Assembly (NCBI RefSeq): GCF_016755875.1
Contig: NZ_BNED01000005.1
Coordinates: forward strand, 5,594,001 to 5,658,000
Reading direction: 5' to 3'
DNA from: Streptomyces spororaveus
Lineage (GTDB): Bacteria > Actinomycetota > Actinomycetes > Streptomycetales > Streptomycetaceae
Length of the DNA stretch: 64,000 nt
Below the pieces are notes generated by a model. The model searched no databases and was not told where the DNA came from. It saw nothing but the letters and a program-made list of their open reading frames with translations. The position numbers and the translations under genes are program-made. This document shows, piece after piece, positions 35,727 through 44,951 of the stretch (the stretch's first letter is position 1; each line of letters begins with the position of its first letter).

Positions 35727-36962
35727 TCAGAAGCTGTGCGGCAGCCACGGCGCCACGTCCCCGGCGAAGGCCCGCGAGGCCTCCGTCAGGGCGCCCGGAC
35801 GCAGCTCGCGCACCAGGCCGGCCGCCGCCAGCGAGGTCAGGGTGATCCCGCCCAGATACGCCGATCCCAGCTCCCGGACCGACAGCTCCAGGTCGGCCGG
35901 CTCCGCGGTCCGCGTGCAGCGCGCGGCACCCCCGGCGTCCGCGACCAGCCGCCACCGCCCCTCGTTCCACGGGCAGAACGCGTCCTCCACCGCCACGACC
36001 ACGTCCACCGGCGCCCCGTACGCCCGCGCCTCCAGGGCCGCCGGCAGGTCCACCAGCCGTACGTGCAGCGAGTCCCGGAGCCGCGTCCGCGCCCGCCGGA
36101 TGTCGCTCACCAGGTGCAGCACCGGGTCGTCCACCGGCCGCCGGGGCGCCCGTACCGTCCAGGTCAGGTCGATCGAGAACAGGTAGCGCCACAGGGCCGC
36201 GGACGCCACCGGGTCCAGCGCGTCGAGATCGCTCACCTCGACCTTGCCCTCCGAACCCGTCAGGTCCCAGTCCGCCTTGACCCGGTAGCGGGCGTACCCG
36301 ACCACCTCACCGTCCTCCCGCTCGGCGACCACGCACTTCAGCGGTGACCCGCCCTCGCGCATCGACGGCGCGTCCAGCAGCGGCAGCTCCTCCCAGCCCG
36401 GCTGCCGGGCCGGCATCCCCGGCCGGCTGGAGACCAGCGCCGCGTAGACCCGCTCGCAGTCGGCCAGCGCCTTCCGCGGGTCCACGAGGCGCAGCCGGAT
36501 CCCGTCGGTGCCGGGCGGCACGGACAGCCGTACGCGGGTCGTGTCGATCTCCACCGCCAGCGCGTAGGCGGCCGTGCCGTAGCCGAAGCGCCCGTAGATC
36601 GCCGGATCCGAGGCCGTCAGCACGGCGAGCGGTTCGCCACCCGCCCGGATGTCGTCGAGCTGGCGCCGCATCAGAGAGGTGAGGATCCCGCGCCGGCGAT
36701 GAGTGGGGGAGACGCCCACCGCCGTGACACCGGCCGCCGGGACGATCGCCCCGCCCGGCACCGACAGCCGGAAGGAGAAGGCACCGGCCGAGCCGACGCA
36801 GCCGTCGCCGTCCCAGACGCCGAGCGCGCGGTCGGTGTCCGTCAACGCCTTGCACAGCTCCCGCTCCGCGGGGGATTCGGGTACACCGCCGAATGCCAGT
36901 TCCAGGTGGTCGTACCAGACATCCCACTCATCAGTCTGTATTACGCGCATCTCCAGAGTCAT
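35727..36962 (-). CDS. GNAT acetyltransferase of the Eis family
   Basis: 411 residues from the ATG at 36962 (MTLEMRVIQ). Eis-like proteins have an N-terminal GNAT domain, a second degenerate GNAT domain and a C-terminal sterol-carrier-like domain. Here the acetyl-CoA motif is VGVSPTHRRRGILTSLMRR, and SDPAIYGRFGYG is a hallmark of the family. The protein ends in Phe (WLPHSF); in mycobacterial Eis the terminal carboxylate of a Phe takes part in catalysis. Mycobacterial Eis acetylates aminoglycosides and proteins; the substrate of this relative is unknown. It is divergent from the PP2C gene with 117 bases between them. Confidence 0.88.
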   Translation of the reverse strand: MTLEMRVIQTDEWDVWYDHLELAFGGVPESPAERELCKALTDTDRALGVWDGDGCVGSAGAFSFRLSVPGGAIVPAAGVTAVGVSPTHRRRGILTSLMRRQLDDIRAGGEPLAVLTASDPAIYGRFGYGTAAYALAVEIDTTRVRLSVPPGTDGIRLRLVDPRKALADCERVYAALVSSRPGMPARQPGWEELPLLDAPSMREGGSPLKCVVAEREDGEVVGYARYRVKADWDLTGSEGKVEVSDLDALDPVASAALWRYLFSIDLTWTVRAPRRPVDDPVLHLVSDIRRARTRLRDSLHVRLVDLPAALEARAYGAPVDVVVAVEDAFCPWNEGRWRLVADAGGAARCTRTAEPADLELSVRELGSAYLGGITLTSLAAAGLVRELRPGALTEASRAFAGDVAPWLPHSF

Positions 36963-37079
36963 GTGGCCATCCCTATCAGGGCATTCCGACTCAGTCGATC
37001 TGTTTTCGGGCGTCTGTGGACCCCAGGTCCGGGGGTACCCCTGCGCATCCACAGCCAGGATGGATAAGGTCCCGAAGCA

Positions 37080-38222
37080 ATGGCCGGAGCACGCGTGGAA
37101 TCCCTCATGGCCCGGATGCGCATGCTGTCGCACCGGGGCCGCACAGCCCTGCGCAAATCAGCCGTCGACTACTTCCGCGGCGACGCCTCCGACTGGCTCG
37201 CCTTCGCAGGCCTGCTGCTCACCGTCCCCGCCATCGCCTGCGGCACGCTGATGCTGCCCGTCTGGTTCTCGCCGTCGGCGCTCGTCCTGCCGATCGTGGC
37301 CGGCGGCCTGCTGCTGCGCCCCGCCAGCCTCCTCGCCCTGTACGCGGCCGCCGCGGCCGCACTGATCGTCGAGGCCCTTGCCCTGGGCCCTTATACCCAG
37401 GGTCCGGCACGCGTCACCCCCGGCACCGTGCTCGTCGTCGCGGCCTGCGGATTCTTCGGCCTGCTCATCGCCCAGTTCCGCAGCCGCGTCGGCGTGCCCT
37501 GGCGGCGCGGCGGCACCATGCTCTTCGACCTGCGCGAACGCATCCGCGTGCAGAGCAAACTGCCCGCCCTGCCGCGCGGCTGGCACCGCGAGATGGCCCT
37601 GCGCCCGGCCGGCGGCCAGTCCTTCTCCGGCGACTTCGTCGTCGCGGCCCGCACCAACGGCGGCCGGACCCTGGAGATCGTCCTGACCGACGTCTCCGGC
37701 AAGGGCATGGAGGCCGGCTCCCGGGCCCTGCTGCTCTCCGGCGCCTTCGGCGGGCTGCTCGGCGCGCTGCCCGCCCACGGCTTCCTGCCCGCCGCCAACG
37801 GCTACCTGCTCCGCCAGGACTGGGACGAGGGCTTCGCCACCTCCATCCACCTCGTCCTGGACCTGGAGACCGGCGACTACGAACTCCTCTCGGCCGGCCA
37901 CCTCCCCGCCCTCCAGCTCTCGGCCGGCACCGGCCGCTGGCAGGAGAAGACCGGCGAGGGCCCGCTGCTCGGCGTCTACGACGGCGCCGAATTCACTCCC
38001 GCCCGCGGGAACCTGCGCCCCGGCGACGTCCTGATGCTCTTCACCGACGGCCTGGTCGAGACCGCCGACCGGGAGATCAGCGAGGGCATCGACCGCCTCA
38101 CCGGCGAGGCCGACCGCTACGTCGCCGCCGGCTGGGAAGGCGCGGCCTGGCACCTGATCGAGAAGGTCGCCAAGGACGTCAACGACGACCGCGCACTGCT
38201 GCTCATCCGCCGCTCCGCCTGA
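37080..38222 (+). CDS. Membrane-anchored PP2C/SpoIIE-type serine/threonine phosphatase
   Basis: 380 residues. Three to four hydrophobic segments (about 40-140: WLAFAGLLLTVPAIACGTLM, FFGLLIAQF and others) precede a cytoplasmic PP2C/SpoIIE domain starting near ALPRGWHREMALRPAGGQSF. Metal-binding motifs are SGDFVVA (Asp), LTDVSGKGMEAG (Asp) and LMLFTDGLVETAD (Asp). Such proteins dephosphorylate anti-sigma-antagonists or other regulators and are abundant in Streptomyces. A TAAGGT box (37065-37070) ends nine bases before the ATG, so the transcript may be nearly leaderless. No anti-sigma factor gene lies nearby, so its target is unknown. Confidence 0.9.
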   Translation: MAGARVESLMARMRMLSHRGRTALRKSAVDYFRGDASDWLAFAGLLLTVPAIACGTLMLPVWFSPSALVLPIVAGGLLLRPASLLALYAAAAAALIVEALALGPYTQGPARVTPGTVLVVAACGFFGLLIAQFRSRVGVPWRRGGTMLFDLRERIRVQSKLPALPRGWHREMALRPAGGQSFSGDFVVAARTNGGRTLEIVLTDVSGKGMEAGSRALLLSGAFGGLLGALPAHGFLPAANGYLLRQDWDEGFATSIHLVLDLETGDYELLSAGHLPALQLSAGTGRWQEKTGEGPLLGVYDGAEFTPARGNLRPGDVLMLFTDGLVETADREISEGIDRLTGEADRYVAAGWEGAAWHLIEKVAKDVNDDRALLLIRRSA

Positions 38223-38228
38223 CCAGGG

Positions 38229-38246
38229 GGTGGGGATTGCCCCACC
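38229..38246 (+). terminator. Short hairpin after the phosphatase gene
   Basis: GGTGGGG (38229-38235) pairs with CCCCACC (38240-38246) around a four-base loop, seven bases past the stop. Confidence 0.45.
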
Positions 38247-38337
38247 ACCGGTCCGCCGGGCGGCGTCATGGCCGTCGGCCCGCCATGATCCGTAGCGTCG
38301 GAGCCACGACCAGGACGGCAGCGAGAGGCGGCACACC

Positions 38338-39147
<810 letters not shown>

Positions 39148-39203
39148 ACCCCGGCGCGCCTCCCGCTCCGGCGGGGCCGCCGGCCGCCGCAGCCGCCCGG
39201 GGC

Positions 39204-39830
39204 TCAGCGGGTCATCGGGCGCCACGGTCCCAGGCCCAGCCGCCCGGTGTTCCCGAGGTCGACCGGCGCGGCGAGCCGCAGCCACAGCCGGGGCGCACCG
39301 GGCCGGGGCTCGACCTCCACGATCCGCGCCGTGGTGGCCGGCACCGCCGAGTCGGTGACGAGGTTGCGCCACACCATCCCGAAGGAGGCCGCCTGCCCCG
39401 GCGCCAGCGTCACCGGCCGCGGCGCCTCGTCCAGGTTCGACGCGCCCGTGGTGATCCCGGCCGCCCCGTGCTCCACCGCGACCGGCACCGCGTCGTTGCG
39501 GTCGTCGCGCAGCGACAGCTGCGGGTAGCCCTCCAGGGCGTACGGCTGGTCACCGCAGTTGACCAGCTGGAAGTCCGCCACCCGCAGCCCCATCGCCGCG
39601 TTCCCCTCCATCTCGACGAGCCGGACCCCGCCCGAGGGGCAGGGCTCCGCCGTGGCCGGTGGCGCCGCGGGCGCACTCCTGGCGGGTACGGGCCCGGCCG
39701 TCACGCTCACCGCGGTCGGCCCGGGCGCCGCCCGCGGGGCCGGGGGCGTCGAGCAGCCCGCCGCCCCCGCCAGCACCCCCGCCGTGAGCAGGCCCGGTAT
39801 CCATCGCCTCATCCACCGCTTCGCGATCAT
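39204..39830 (-). CDS. DUF4232 lipoprotein
   Basis: 208 residues. A signal peptide ends in a lipobox LAGAAGC (Cys26), so the protein should be acylated and anchored to the outer face of the membrane. A Pro/Ala-rich linker (about 28-60) precedes a DUF4232-like beta-sandwich with CPSGGVRLVEMEGNAAMG, GLRVADFQLVNCGDQPYALEGYP, seen here as DFQLVNCGDQPYAL, and a GLGPWRPMTR end. Two cysteines of the domain could form a disulfide. DUF4232 proteins are surface lipoproteins of unknown function in actinobacteria. It is convergent with the ABC ATPase and divergent from the decarboxylase gene. Confidence 0.87.
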   Translation of the reverse strand: MIAKRWMRRWIPGLLTAGVLAGAAGCSTPPAPRAAPGPTAVSVTAGPVPARSAPAAPPATAEPCPSGGVRLVEMEGNAAMGLRVADFQLVNCGDQPYALEGYPQLSLRDDRNDAVPVAVEHGAAGITTGASNLDEAPRPVTLAPGQAASFGMVWRNLVTDSAVPATTARIVEVEPRPGAPRLWLRLAAPVDLGNTGRLGLGPWRPMTR

Positions 39831-39901
39831 CCGGTGAGCCTACGACGCCACGGCGGGCCACTCCCCGCCGATTGGCCCGCCCCCTCGGCCCCGGACGCGC
39901 C

Positions 39902-39907
39902 TAACGT
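39902..39907 (+). promoter_or_regulatory. Candidate -10 box of a leaderless promoter
   Basis: TAACGT ends six bases before the ATG at 39914 and no Shine-Dalgarno sequence is present. Confidence 0.5.
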
Positions 39908-39913
39908 GCCCCC

Positions 39914-41302
39914 ATGGACCGCACGCTCGCCGCCGACCTCGCCCGGCTCCCCGAACTCCTCGACGCCACCCGCGGCGCCGCCGCCGACGCGCTCGCCACC
40001 CTGGACGCGCGTCCTGTCGTACCGCCCGCCGGAAAGCCGCACGACCCCGAACCCCTCCCGGAACACGCCGCCGGCACGGACGCCGCGCTCGCCGCCTTCC
40101 GAGACCGCTGGGAGCCCCGGCTGTCGGCGTCCGCCGGGCCGCGCTACCTCGGCTTCGTCACGGGCGGCGCCACCCCCGCCGCCCTCGCCGGGGACTGGCT
40201 CACCGCCGTCCACGACCAGAACTCCAACTCCGTCCTCGACGGCGGCGGCCAGGACCTCGAACGCGAGACCGTCGGCTGGCTGCGCGACCTCTTCGGCCTC
40301 TCCGCCGACCACTCCGGAACCTTCGTCTCCGGCGCCACCATGTCCAACACCACCGGCCTCGCCATCGCCCGCGAATGGCTCGGCGAACGCCTCGGCGTCT
40401 CCCCGGCCGAGGACGGCGCGGCGGCCCTCGGCCCGGTCCGCGTGCTCTCCGGCGCCCCGCACTCCTCGATCGCCAAGGCCCTTTCGTTCCTCGGCCTCGG
40501 CCGCAACTCCCTGGTCCGGGTACCCACCCTGCCGGGCCGCGAGGCCGTCGACCCCGCCGCCCTGGAACGGGCGCTAGCCGACACCCCGGGACCGGCCGTG
40601 GTCGTCGCCAACGCGGGCACCGTCAACACGGTCGACTTCGACGACCTCCGGGCGATCGAAACCCTGCGCGGGCGCCACGACTTCTGGCTGCACACCGACG
40701 CCGCGTTCGGTGCCTTCGCCGCCCTCTCCCCGGCGCACGCCCATCTCGCCGACGGCCTCGACGCCTCGGACTCCGTCTGCGTCGACCTGCACAAGTGGCT
40801 CAACGTCCCCTACGACAGCGCCGTCCAGTTCACCCGCCGCCGCGACCTGCAGGCCCGCGTCTTCCAGAACTCCGCCGCCTACCTGGGCCCCCTCGGCGAA
40901 CACCCCGACCTCGTCCACCTCACCCCCGAGAACTCCCACCGGCTGCGCGCCCTCTCCGCCTGGTTCACCCTGCGCGCGTACGGCCGCCAGGGCCACCGGG
41001 AGATCGTCGAACGGGACATCGCCTGCGCCCGCGCGCTGGGCGCCGCCCTCGAGGAGGACCCCGCCTTCACCCTGCTGGCCCCCGTCCGCCTGAACGTCGT
41101 CTGCTTCACCCTCGCCGAGGCCCCCACCCCGGAGCGCCTCACAGCCCTGCGTGAGGCGGTGGCCGGGGAGGTCTTCGTCACTCCCACCGTCTACGGGGGA
41201 ACCGCCGCCCTGCGCGCCGCGTTCTCCAACTGGCGTACCACGCAGGCGGACGTACGCCGGGCAGCGGAGGCTCTCGGCGCAGCGGCAAGGGAGATCGCAT
41301 GA
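39914..41302 (+). CDS. PLP-dependent decarboxylase family protein
   Basis: 462 residues. It belongs to the group II fold-type I decarboxylases (glutamate and aromatic amino acid types) that use pyridoxal phosphate. The cofactor site is clear: GATMSNTTGLAIAR in the N-terminal part of the large domain, APHSSIAKAL, the Asp of HTDAAFGAFAAL, and the Schiff-base lysine in VDLHKWLNVPYD (Lys294). Streptomyces proteins of this type are often misnamed; the substrate could be an aromatic or acidic amino acid. The stop codon overlaps the start of the next gene (ATGA), so the two are translated together. Confidence 0.9.
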   Translation: MDRTLAADLARLPELLDATRGAAADALATLDARPVVPPAGKPHDPEPLPEHAAGTDAALAAFRDRWEPRLSASAGPRYLGFVTGGATPAALAGDWLTAVHDQNSNSVLDGGGQDLERETVGWLRDLFGLSADHSGTFVSGATMSNTTGLAIAREWLGERLGVSPAEDGAAALGPVRVLSGAPHSSIAKALSFLGLGRNSLVRVPTLPGREAVDPAALERALADTPGPAVVVANAGTVNTVDFDDLRAIETLRGRHDFWLHTDAAFGAFAALSPAHAHLADGLDASDSVCVDLHKWLNVPYDSAVQFTRRRDLQARVFQNSAAYLGPLGEHPDLVHLTPENSHRLRALSAWFTLRAYGRQGHREIVERDIACARALGAALEEDPAFTLLAPVRLNVVCFTLAEAPTPERLTALREAVAGEVFVTPTVYGGTAALRAAFSNWRTTQADVRRAAEALGAAAREIA

Positions 41303-41754
41303 CGAACAGCCCCCTGACTCTGATCGAGGTCGAGTCCCTGGCGCGCGACGCGCACGAGGGCCAGACCGACAAGGCCGGCCGGCCGTACGCCGAACACCTC
41401 GCGGCCGTGGCCGAGGGCGTACGGCTGCGCGGCGGCAGCCCCGAACAGCAGGCGGCGGCCTGGCTCCACGACGCCATCGAGGACGAGGCGCTCAGCCTCA
41501 CCTGGCTGGATGCGGCGGCCCTCCCGCAGACGGTGAAGGACATGGTCCTCGCGGTCACCAAACGCCCGGGCGAAGCCGTCGAGCTGTACGCGGCCCGCAT
41601 CCTGGCCACCCCGGGCGCCCTGCTCGTCAAGGAGGCCGACCTCGCGCACAACGCGGACCCCGTACGCCTCTCCGTGCTGGACGGGCCCACGCGCGAACGG
41701 CTGTCCGTAAAGTATGCGAATATCCGTTCCCTCCTCGGTCTCACCGCCCCGTGA
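41299..41754 (+). CDS. Short HD-domain hydrolase, possible small alarmone hydrolase
   Basis: 151 residues; the ATG overlaps the preceding stop by four bases. It is a single HD-domain protein with His33, His57-Asp58, Glu61-Asp62, Asp114 and Asn118. The order and spacing follow the manganese hydrolase site of RelA/SpoT proteins and of the short MESH1 and SAH enzymes that remove pyrophosphate from (p)ppGpp, as I remember those structures. VTKRPGE also resembles their conserved VTK region. The Arg that packs against the guanine base in those enzymes is not obvious here; Asp24-Lys25 fills that position. It could act on another nucleotide. Confidence 0.75.
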   Translation: MTNSPLTLIEVESLARDAHEGQTDKAGRPYAEHLAAVAEGVRLRGGSPEQQAAAWLHDAIEDEALSLTWLDAAALPQTVKDMVLAVTKRPGEAVELYAARILATPGALLVKEADLAHNADPVRLSVLDGPTRERLSVKYANIRSLLGLTAP

Positions 41755-41929
41755 CGGGCGCCCCGCGCCCGAAAGTTTCCTGTCGCGCCTGTGGTTGGCG
41801 GAAACGGAATCACGGCTATTCGTCACGGGGCGTATAGCCGGGGTCCGTTGGTGGGAGGATGGTCCATGTGGGGGTATGCCTGGCCGTGCCCCCGGGCCGA
41901 CCAGGGGACGACCGAAGGTGTGATCAGTA

Positions 41930-42124
41930 GTGGCCATTTCGCTGTCAGTGGTGGTTCTGTTGGCGGTCATCCTGGTGGTGCTGATCCGCGGCAACCACAT
42001 CAAGACGGGCCCCGCCATCGTCGCGGCGCTCTTCGGCTTCTTCCTCGCGTCCAGCTCGATCGCGGACGACGTGAACCGCTTCCTGAACTCCCTCGCGACG
42101 ATGATCGCGAACATCAAGCTCTGA
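41930..42124 (+). CDS. Small conserved membrane protein
   Basis: 64 residues from a GTG, with GAAGG about 14 bases before. One strong hydrophobic helix (LSVVVLLAVILVVLIRG) is followed by a second mildly hydrophobic one (GPAIVAALFGFFLASSS) and an amphipathic tail (DDVNRFLNSLATMIANIKL). It fits a two-helix hairpin in the membrane. The next gene begins two bases after its stop, so the two are likely coupled. Similar short proteins are found in Streptomyces next to the same neighbour as far as I recall, but no function is known. The 175-base gap before it shows no clear promoter. Confidence 0.72.
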   Translation: MAISLSVVVLLAVILVVLIRGNHIKTGPAIVAALFGFFLASSSIADDVNRFLNSLATMIANIKL

Positions 42125-42126
42125 CC

Positions 42127-42729
42127 ATGAGCTTCGAGCCCGCCGACGGCGAACCGGTCCGCCACCACGACCACGGCACGTGGCTCGTCCAGTTCACCAG
42201 CCGGATCCTCGTGGTGTGCCCGAGGTGCGGTGGCCGTGCGCTCGTCGTCCCCCGGCCGGACCTCGCGCCGCCGAAGTACTTCAGTGCCCTGCTCTTCCAG
42301 CCCCGCCGTCTCGTCTGCGCCGGCTGCGGCGCGGTCGCGGCCTGGACCACCGAGGAACGGGGCGCGGGCCTGGTGGGTGCGGTGCCCGGCGGCACCGAGG
42401 ACCCCTTCTTCCGGCGGCCGTTGTGGCTTCAGACCCGCTGTGCGGGACGGATCCTGTGGGCCTACGACGAAGAGCACGTCGACGCCCTCGCCGCCTACGT
42501 GGGCGCCCGTCTGCGCCACCGTCACACCTCCCCGACGATGGCGATGTTCGCGCGGCTGCCGGCCTGGATGAAGTCCGCCGACCGCCGCGAAGAGGTGCTG
42601 GCCGGCCTGGCCGCGCTGCGCACCCTCGCCGGGCGTTCGGCGCCCGCCGACCGCTCCGACGCCGCCCACGAGCGCGGCGACCGCCCGCGCCACCACGGCA
42701 GCCTGCTGTTCCGCGGCGGCCCGTACTAG
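42127..42729 (+). CDS. Zinc-ribbon protein of unknown function
   Basis: 200 residues, starting two bases after the upstream stop and with no binding site of its own, so translational coupling is likely. Two CxxC pairs (CPRCGG and CAGCGA), about 36 residues apart, probably bind zinc. They flank a segment with a conserved VPRPDLAPPKYFSALLFQPRR. Downstream LWLQTRCAGRILWAYDEEHVD is followed by a basic, histidine-rich C-terminus (HHGSLLFRGGPY). No membrane helix or signal is seen, so the protein should be cytoplasmic. It may act in RNA or nucleic-acid handling, but this is only a guess from the zinc ribbon. Confidence 0.72.
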   Translation: MSFEPADGEPVRHHDHGTWLVQFTSRILVVCPRCGGRALVVPRPDLAPPKYFSALLFQPRRLVCAGCGAVAAWTTEERGAGLVGAVPGGTEDPFFRRPLWLQTRCAGRILWAYDEEHVDALAAYVGARLRHRHTSPTMAMFARLPAWMKSADRREEVLAGLAALRTLAGRSAPADRSDAAHERGDRPRHHGSLLFRGGPY

Positions 42730-42754
42730 GGGTGTGTCGCGAGCCCCGGGAACG

Positions 42755-42799
42755 ACGAAGGGCCAGGTCGAGGAAACATCCTCTGACCTGGCCCTTCGT
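42755..42799. terminator. Long hairpin before the tRNA-Gly gene
   Basis: ACGAAGGGCCAGGTC (42755-42769) pairs with GACCTGGCCCTTCGT (42785-42799), and GAGGA (42770-42774) with TCCTC (42779-42783). It separates the zinc-ribbon gene from the convergent tRNA gene. Confidence 0.8.
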
Positions 42800-42807
42800 G
42801 CTTCAGA

Positions 42808-42877
42808 GCGGGTGACGGGAATCGAACCCGCGTAGCTAGTTTGGAAGACTAGTGCTCTACCATTGAGCTACACCCGC
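42808..42877 (-). tRNA. tRNA-Gly (anticodon TCC)
   Basis: The minus strand folds into a cloverleaf: acceptor GCGGGTG with CACCCGC, D arm around TAGCTCAATGGTA, anticodon stem CTAGT/ACTAG with loop CTTCCAA (anticodon TCC), and T arm GCGGGTTCGATTCCCGT. It is 70 bases long, and the 3' CCA is not encoded. It lies between a terminator and the tRNA-Pro gene, which is on the other strand. Confidence 0.95.
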
Positions 42878-43045
42878 AACGCACGCGCCGCAGGTCCGCG
42901 GACCTGGGCACGGACAGCATCCTAGCGGGTCGCTCCCGGTGGGTGCACACCACATTCGGCGCCTCGCCGGAGGTCATCCCGAAACGGCTCGGGAAACCCC
43001 GCGCATCAGAGTGTCTCCAGGCATGTACCCTACGTGTCGCACCGA

Positions 43046-43122
43046 CGGGGTGTGGCGCAGCTTGGTAGCGCGTCCGCTTTGGGAGCGGAAGGTCGTCGGT
43101 TCGAATCCGGCCACCCCGACCA
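43046..43122 (+). tRNA. tRNA-Pro (anticodon TGG), CCA encoded
   Basis: Acceptor CGGGGTG pairs with CACCCCG; the D arm is GGCGCAGCTTGGTAGCGC. The anticodon stem CCGC/GCGG encloses TTTGGGA (anticodon TGG), and the T arm is GTCGGTTCGAATCCGGCC. The gene ends ACCA, so the CCA is encoded, unlike the neighbouring tRNA-Gly. It lies 164 bases before tig. Confidence 0.96.
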
Positions 43123-43286
43123 ACAGCAGTGTCTCCACAAGATCGCGTTGTGGGCTGATTGCCGCTTGCGGTTACTATGCAAGCTGCGTGCCCGTGTGTC
43201 TGATGTACCGGGCCGAAGTCCGCCGAACCGCTGAATCACAGCGCGACGGCAGAATCCCCAGCAGTCAGCCACAAGGAGACCGAACC

Positions 43287-44675
43287 GTGAAGAGCGCCGT
43301 GGAGACCCTGAACCCGACTCGGGTTCGGCTCACTGTTGAGGTGCCCTTCGAGGAGCTCAAGGACAGCCTCGACGCGGCGTACAAGAAGATCAACCAGCAG
43401 GTCACGGTGAAGGGCTTCCGCAAGGGCAAGATCCCGGCCCGCGTCATCGACCAGCGCTTCGGCCGCGGTGCGGTGCTGGAGGAGGCCGTCAACGACGCCC
43501 TCCCGAAGTTCTACACCGAGGCCGTCAACGAGGCCGACCTGAACCCGCTGGGCCAGCCCGACGTGGACATCACCGAGCTCAAGGACGGTGAGGTCCTCGC
43601 CTTCACCGCCGAGGTCGACGTCCGTCCCGAGATCGAGATCCCGGACTTCTCCGGCATCGAGGTCGAGGTCGACGCCATCGAGGTCTCCGACGAGGACGTC
43701 GAGAAGTCCGTCGAGCAGCTGCGCGGCCGCTTCGCGTCCACCAAGGACGTCGAGCGCGCCGCCGCCGAGGGTGACGTCGTCACCATCGACCTGGAGGCCA
43801 AGGTCGACGGCGAGGTGCTGCCCGACGGCGTCGCCTCCGACGTCTCCTACACCATCGGCTCGGGCGAGCTCCTCGAGGGCATCGACGAGGCCGTCACCGG
43901 CCTGGAGGCCGGCGGCGAGGCCACCTTCACCTCGCAGCTGAAGGGCGGCTCCGCCGAGGGCAAGGACGCCGAGGTCACCGTCAAGGTCACCAAGGTCTCC
44001 GCCAAGGAGCTCCCGGAGCTGGACGACGAGTTCGCGCAGATGGCGAGCGAGTTCGACTCCCTCGAGGACCTCAAGGCGGACAGCCGCAAGCGCCTCGAGA
44101 ACATGAAGCAGTACGACCAGGCCACGCAGGCCCAGGAGCGCGTCCTGGAGAAGCTGCTGGAGCTCGTCGAGGTCCCGATCCCCGAGAAGCTCCTCGCGGA
44201 CGAGGTCCAGACCCGCAAGCACAACCTGGAGCACCACCAGCTCGGCCAGATGGGTCTGACCATCGAGAAGTACCTGGAGTTCCAGGGCAAGACGGTCGAG
44301 GAGTTCGACGCCGAGACCTCCGAGCAGGCCATCAAGGGCATCAAGACCCAGTTCGTCCTCGACGCGCTGGTCAACAAGGAGAAGCTGGGCGTCGACCAGG
44401 AGGAGCTCACCGAGCACCTCATGCGCCGCGCCGCCTCCTCCGGCATGTCCCCCGACCAGTTCGCCCAGGCCGTGGTCGAGGGTGGCCAGGTCCCGATGCT
44501 GGTCGGCGAGGTCGCCCGCGGCAAGGCCCTCGCGGTCGTCGTCGAGGCCGCCAAGGTCGTCGACACGAACGGTGACGTCGTGGACCTGTCCGACGAGGAC
44601 GAGGAGCAGGCCGCCGAGACCGTCGAGGCCGTCGTCGACGGCGACGACGAGGTCAAGGCCGAAGAGGCCAAGTAA
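43287..44675 (+). CDS. tig: Trigger factor (ribosome-bound chaperone)
   Basis: 462 residues from the GTG at 43287 after ACAAGGAG. Trigger factor meets nascent chains at the ribosome exit tunnel and catalyses prolyl isomerisation. The N-terminal ribosome-binding domain contains [10 protein letters not shown], the signature loop (GFRxGKxP), at about residues 45-54. The FKBP-like isomerase domain (about 160-245) has the usual [17 protein letters not shown] and [20 protein letters not shown], quoted in part as EGDVVTIDL and [10 protein letters not shown]. The C-terminal helical arms end in an acidic tail, [20 protein letters not shown]. It leads the conserved tig-clpP1-clpP2-clpX block. Confidence 0.98.
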   Translation: MKSAVETLNPTRVRLTVEVPFEELKDSLDAAYKKINQQVTVKGFRKGKIPARVIDQRFGRGAVLEEAVNDALPKFYTEAVNEADLNPLGQPDVDITELKDGEVLAFTAEVDVRPEIEIPDFSGIEVEVDAIEVSDEDVEKSVEQLRGRFASTKDVERAAAEGDVVTIDLEAKVDGEVLPDGVASDVSYTIGSGELLEGIDEAVTGLEAGGEATFTSQLKGGSAEGKDAEVTVKVTKVSAKELPELDDEFAQMASEFDSLEDLKADSRKRLENMKQYDQATQAQERVLEKLLELVEVPIPEKLLADEVQTRKHNLEHHQLGQMGLTIEKYLEFQGKTVEEFDAETSEQAIKGIKTQFVLDALVNKEKLGVDQEELTEHLMRRAASSGMSPDQFAQAVVEGGQVPMLVGEVARGKALAVVVEAAKVVDTNGDVVDLSDEDEEQAAETVEAVVDGDDEVKAEEAK

Positions 44676-44706
44676 CACCCCGGGCGAAGCCCGCTGAGCA
44701 GTGCCC

Positions 44707-44742
44707 CGAAGGGCCCGGACACCGTCGTGTCCGGGCCCTTCG
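44707..44742 (+). terminator. Hairpin after tig
   Basis: CGAAGGGCCCGGACAC (44707-44722) and GTGTCCGGGCCCTTCG (44727-44742) are exact complements with a four-base loop. It separates tig transcription from clpP1. Confidence 0.85.
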
Positions 44743-44772
44743 TCACAGGCCCCGTACGGCCCCCGGAGCTTG

Positions 44773-44786
44773 CGCTCCGAGCGAAC
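44773..44786 (-). promoter_or_regulatory. ClgR-type activator site upstream of clpP1
   Basis: On the minus strand the site reads GTTCGC-N5-GCG, which equals the published ClgR consensus in Streptomyces and Corynebacterium. It is followed downstream by a TAGGGT -10-like box at 44825-44830 with no good -35, consistent with activator dependence. ClgR activates clp protease genes. Confidence 0.75.
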
Positions 44787-44824
44787 AGTTCCGGAAGCGG
44801 GATGGCGTTGTCCTACCTGCGCGT

Positions 44825-44830
44825 TAGGGT
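44825..44830 (+). promoter_or_regulatory. Candidate -10 box of the clpP1 promoter
   Basis: TAGGGT lies 39 bases downstream of the ClgR-type site. The spacing between operator and box fits an activator that contacts RNA polymerase from just upstream of -35. The resulting leader would be about 115 bases. Confidence 0.45.
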
Positions 44831-44951
44831 CCATGAATACGAGGGCACGTGAGTACCCGGGCGCCGGCGGACCCGTCCGCTCCGTCCGGACCGGACCCCA
44901 GAACGAAACGCTGAGACGGCACATGGCCGTCGGAGACGAGCAGGTGGATAC

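Noticed and set aside
42808..43122. Possible integration (att) site at the tRNA genes
   Set aside because: No integrase, repeat of a tRNA 3' end, or foreign-looking DNA lies nearby; the trigger factor gene follows normally.
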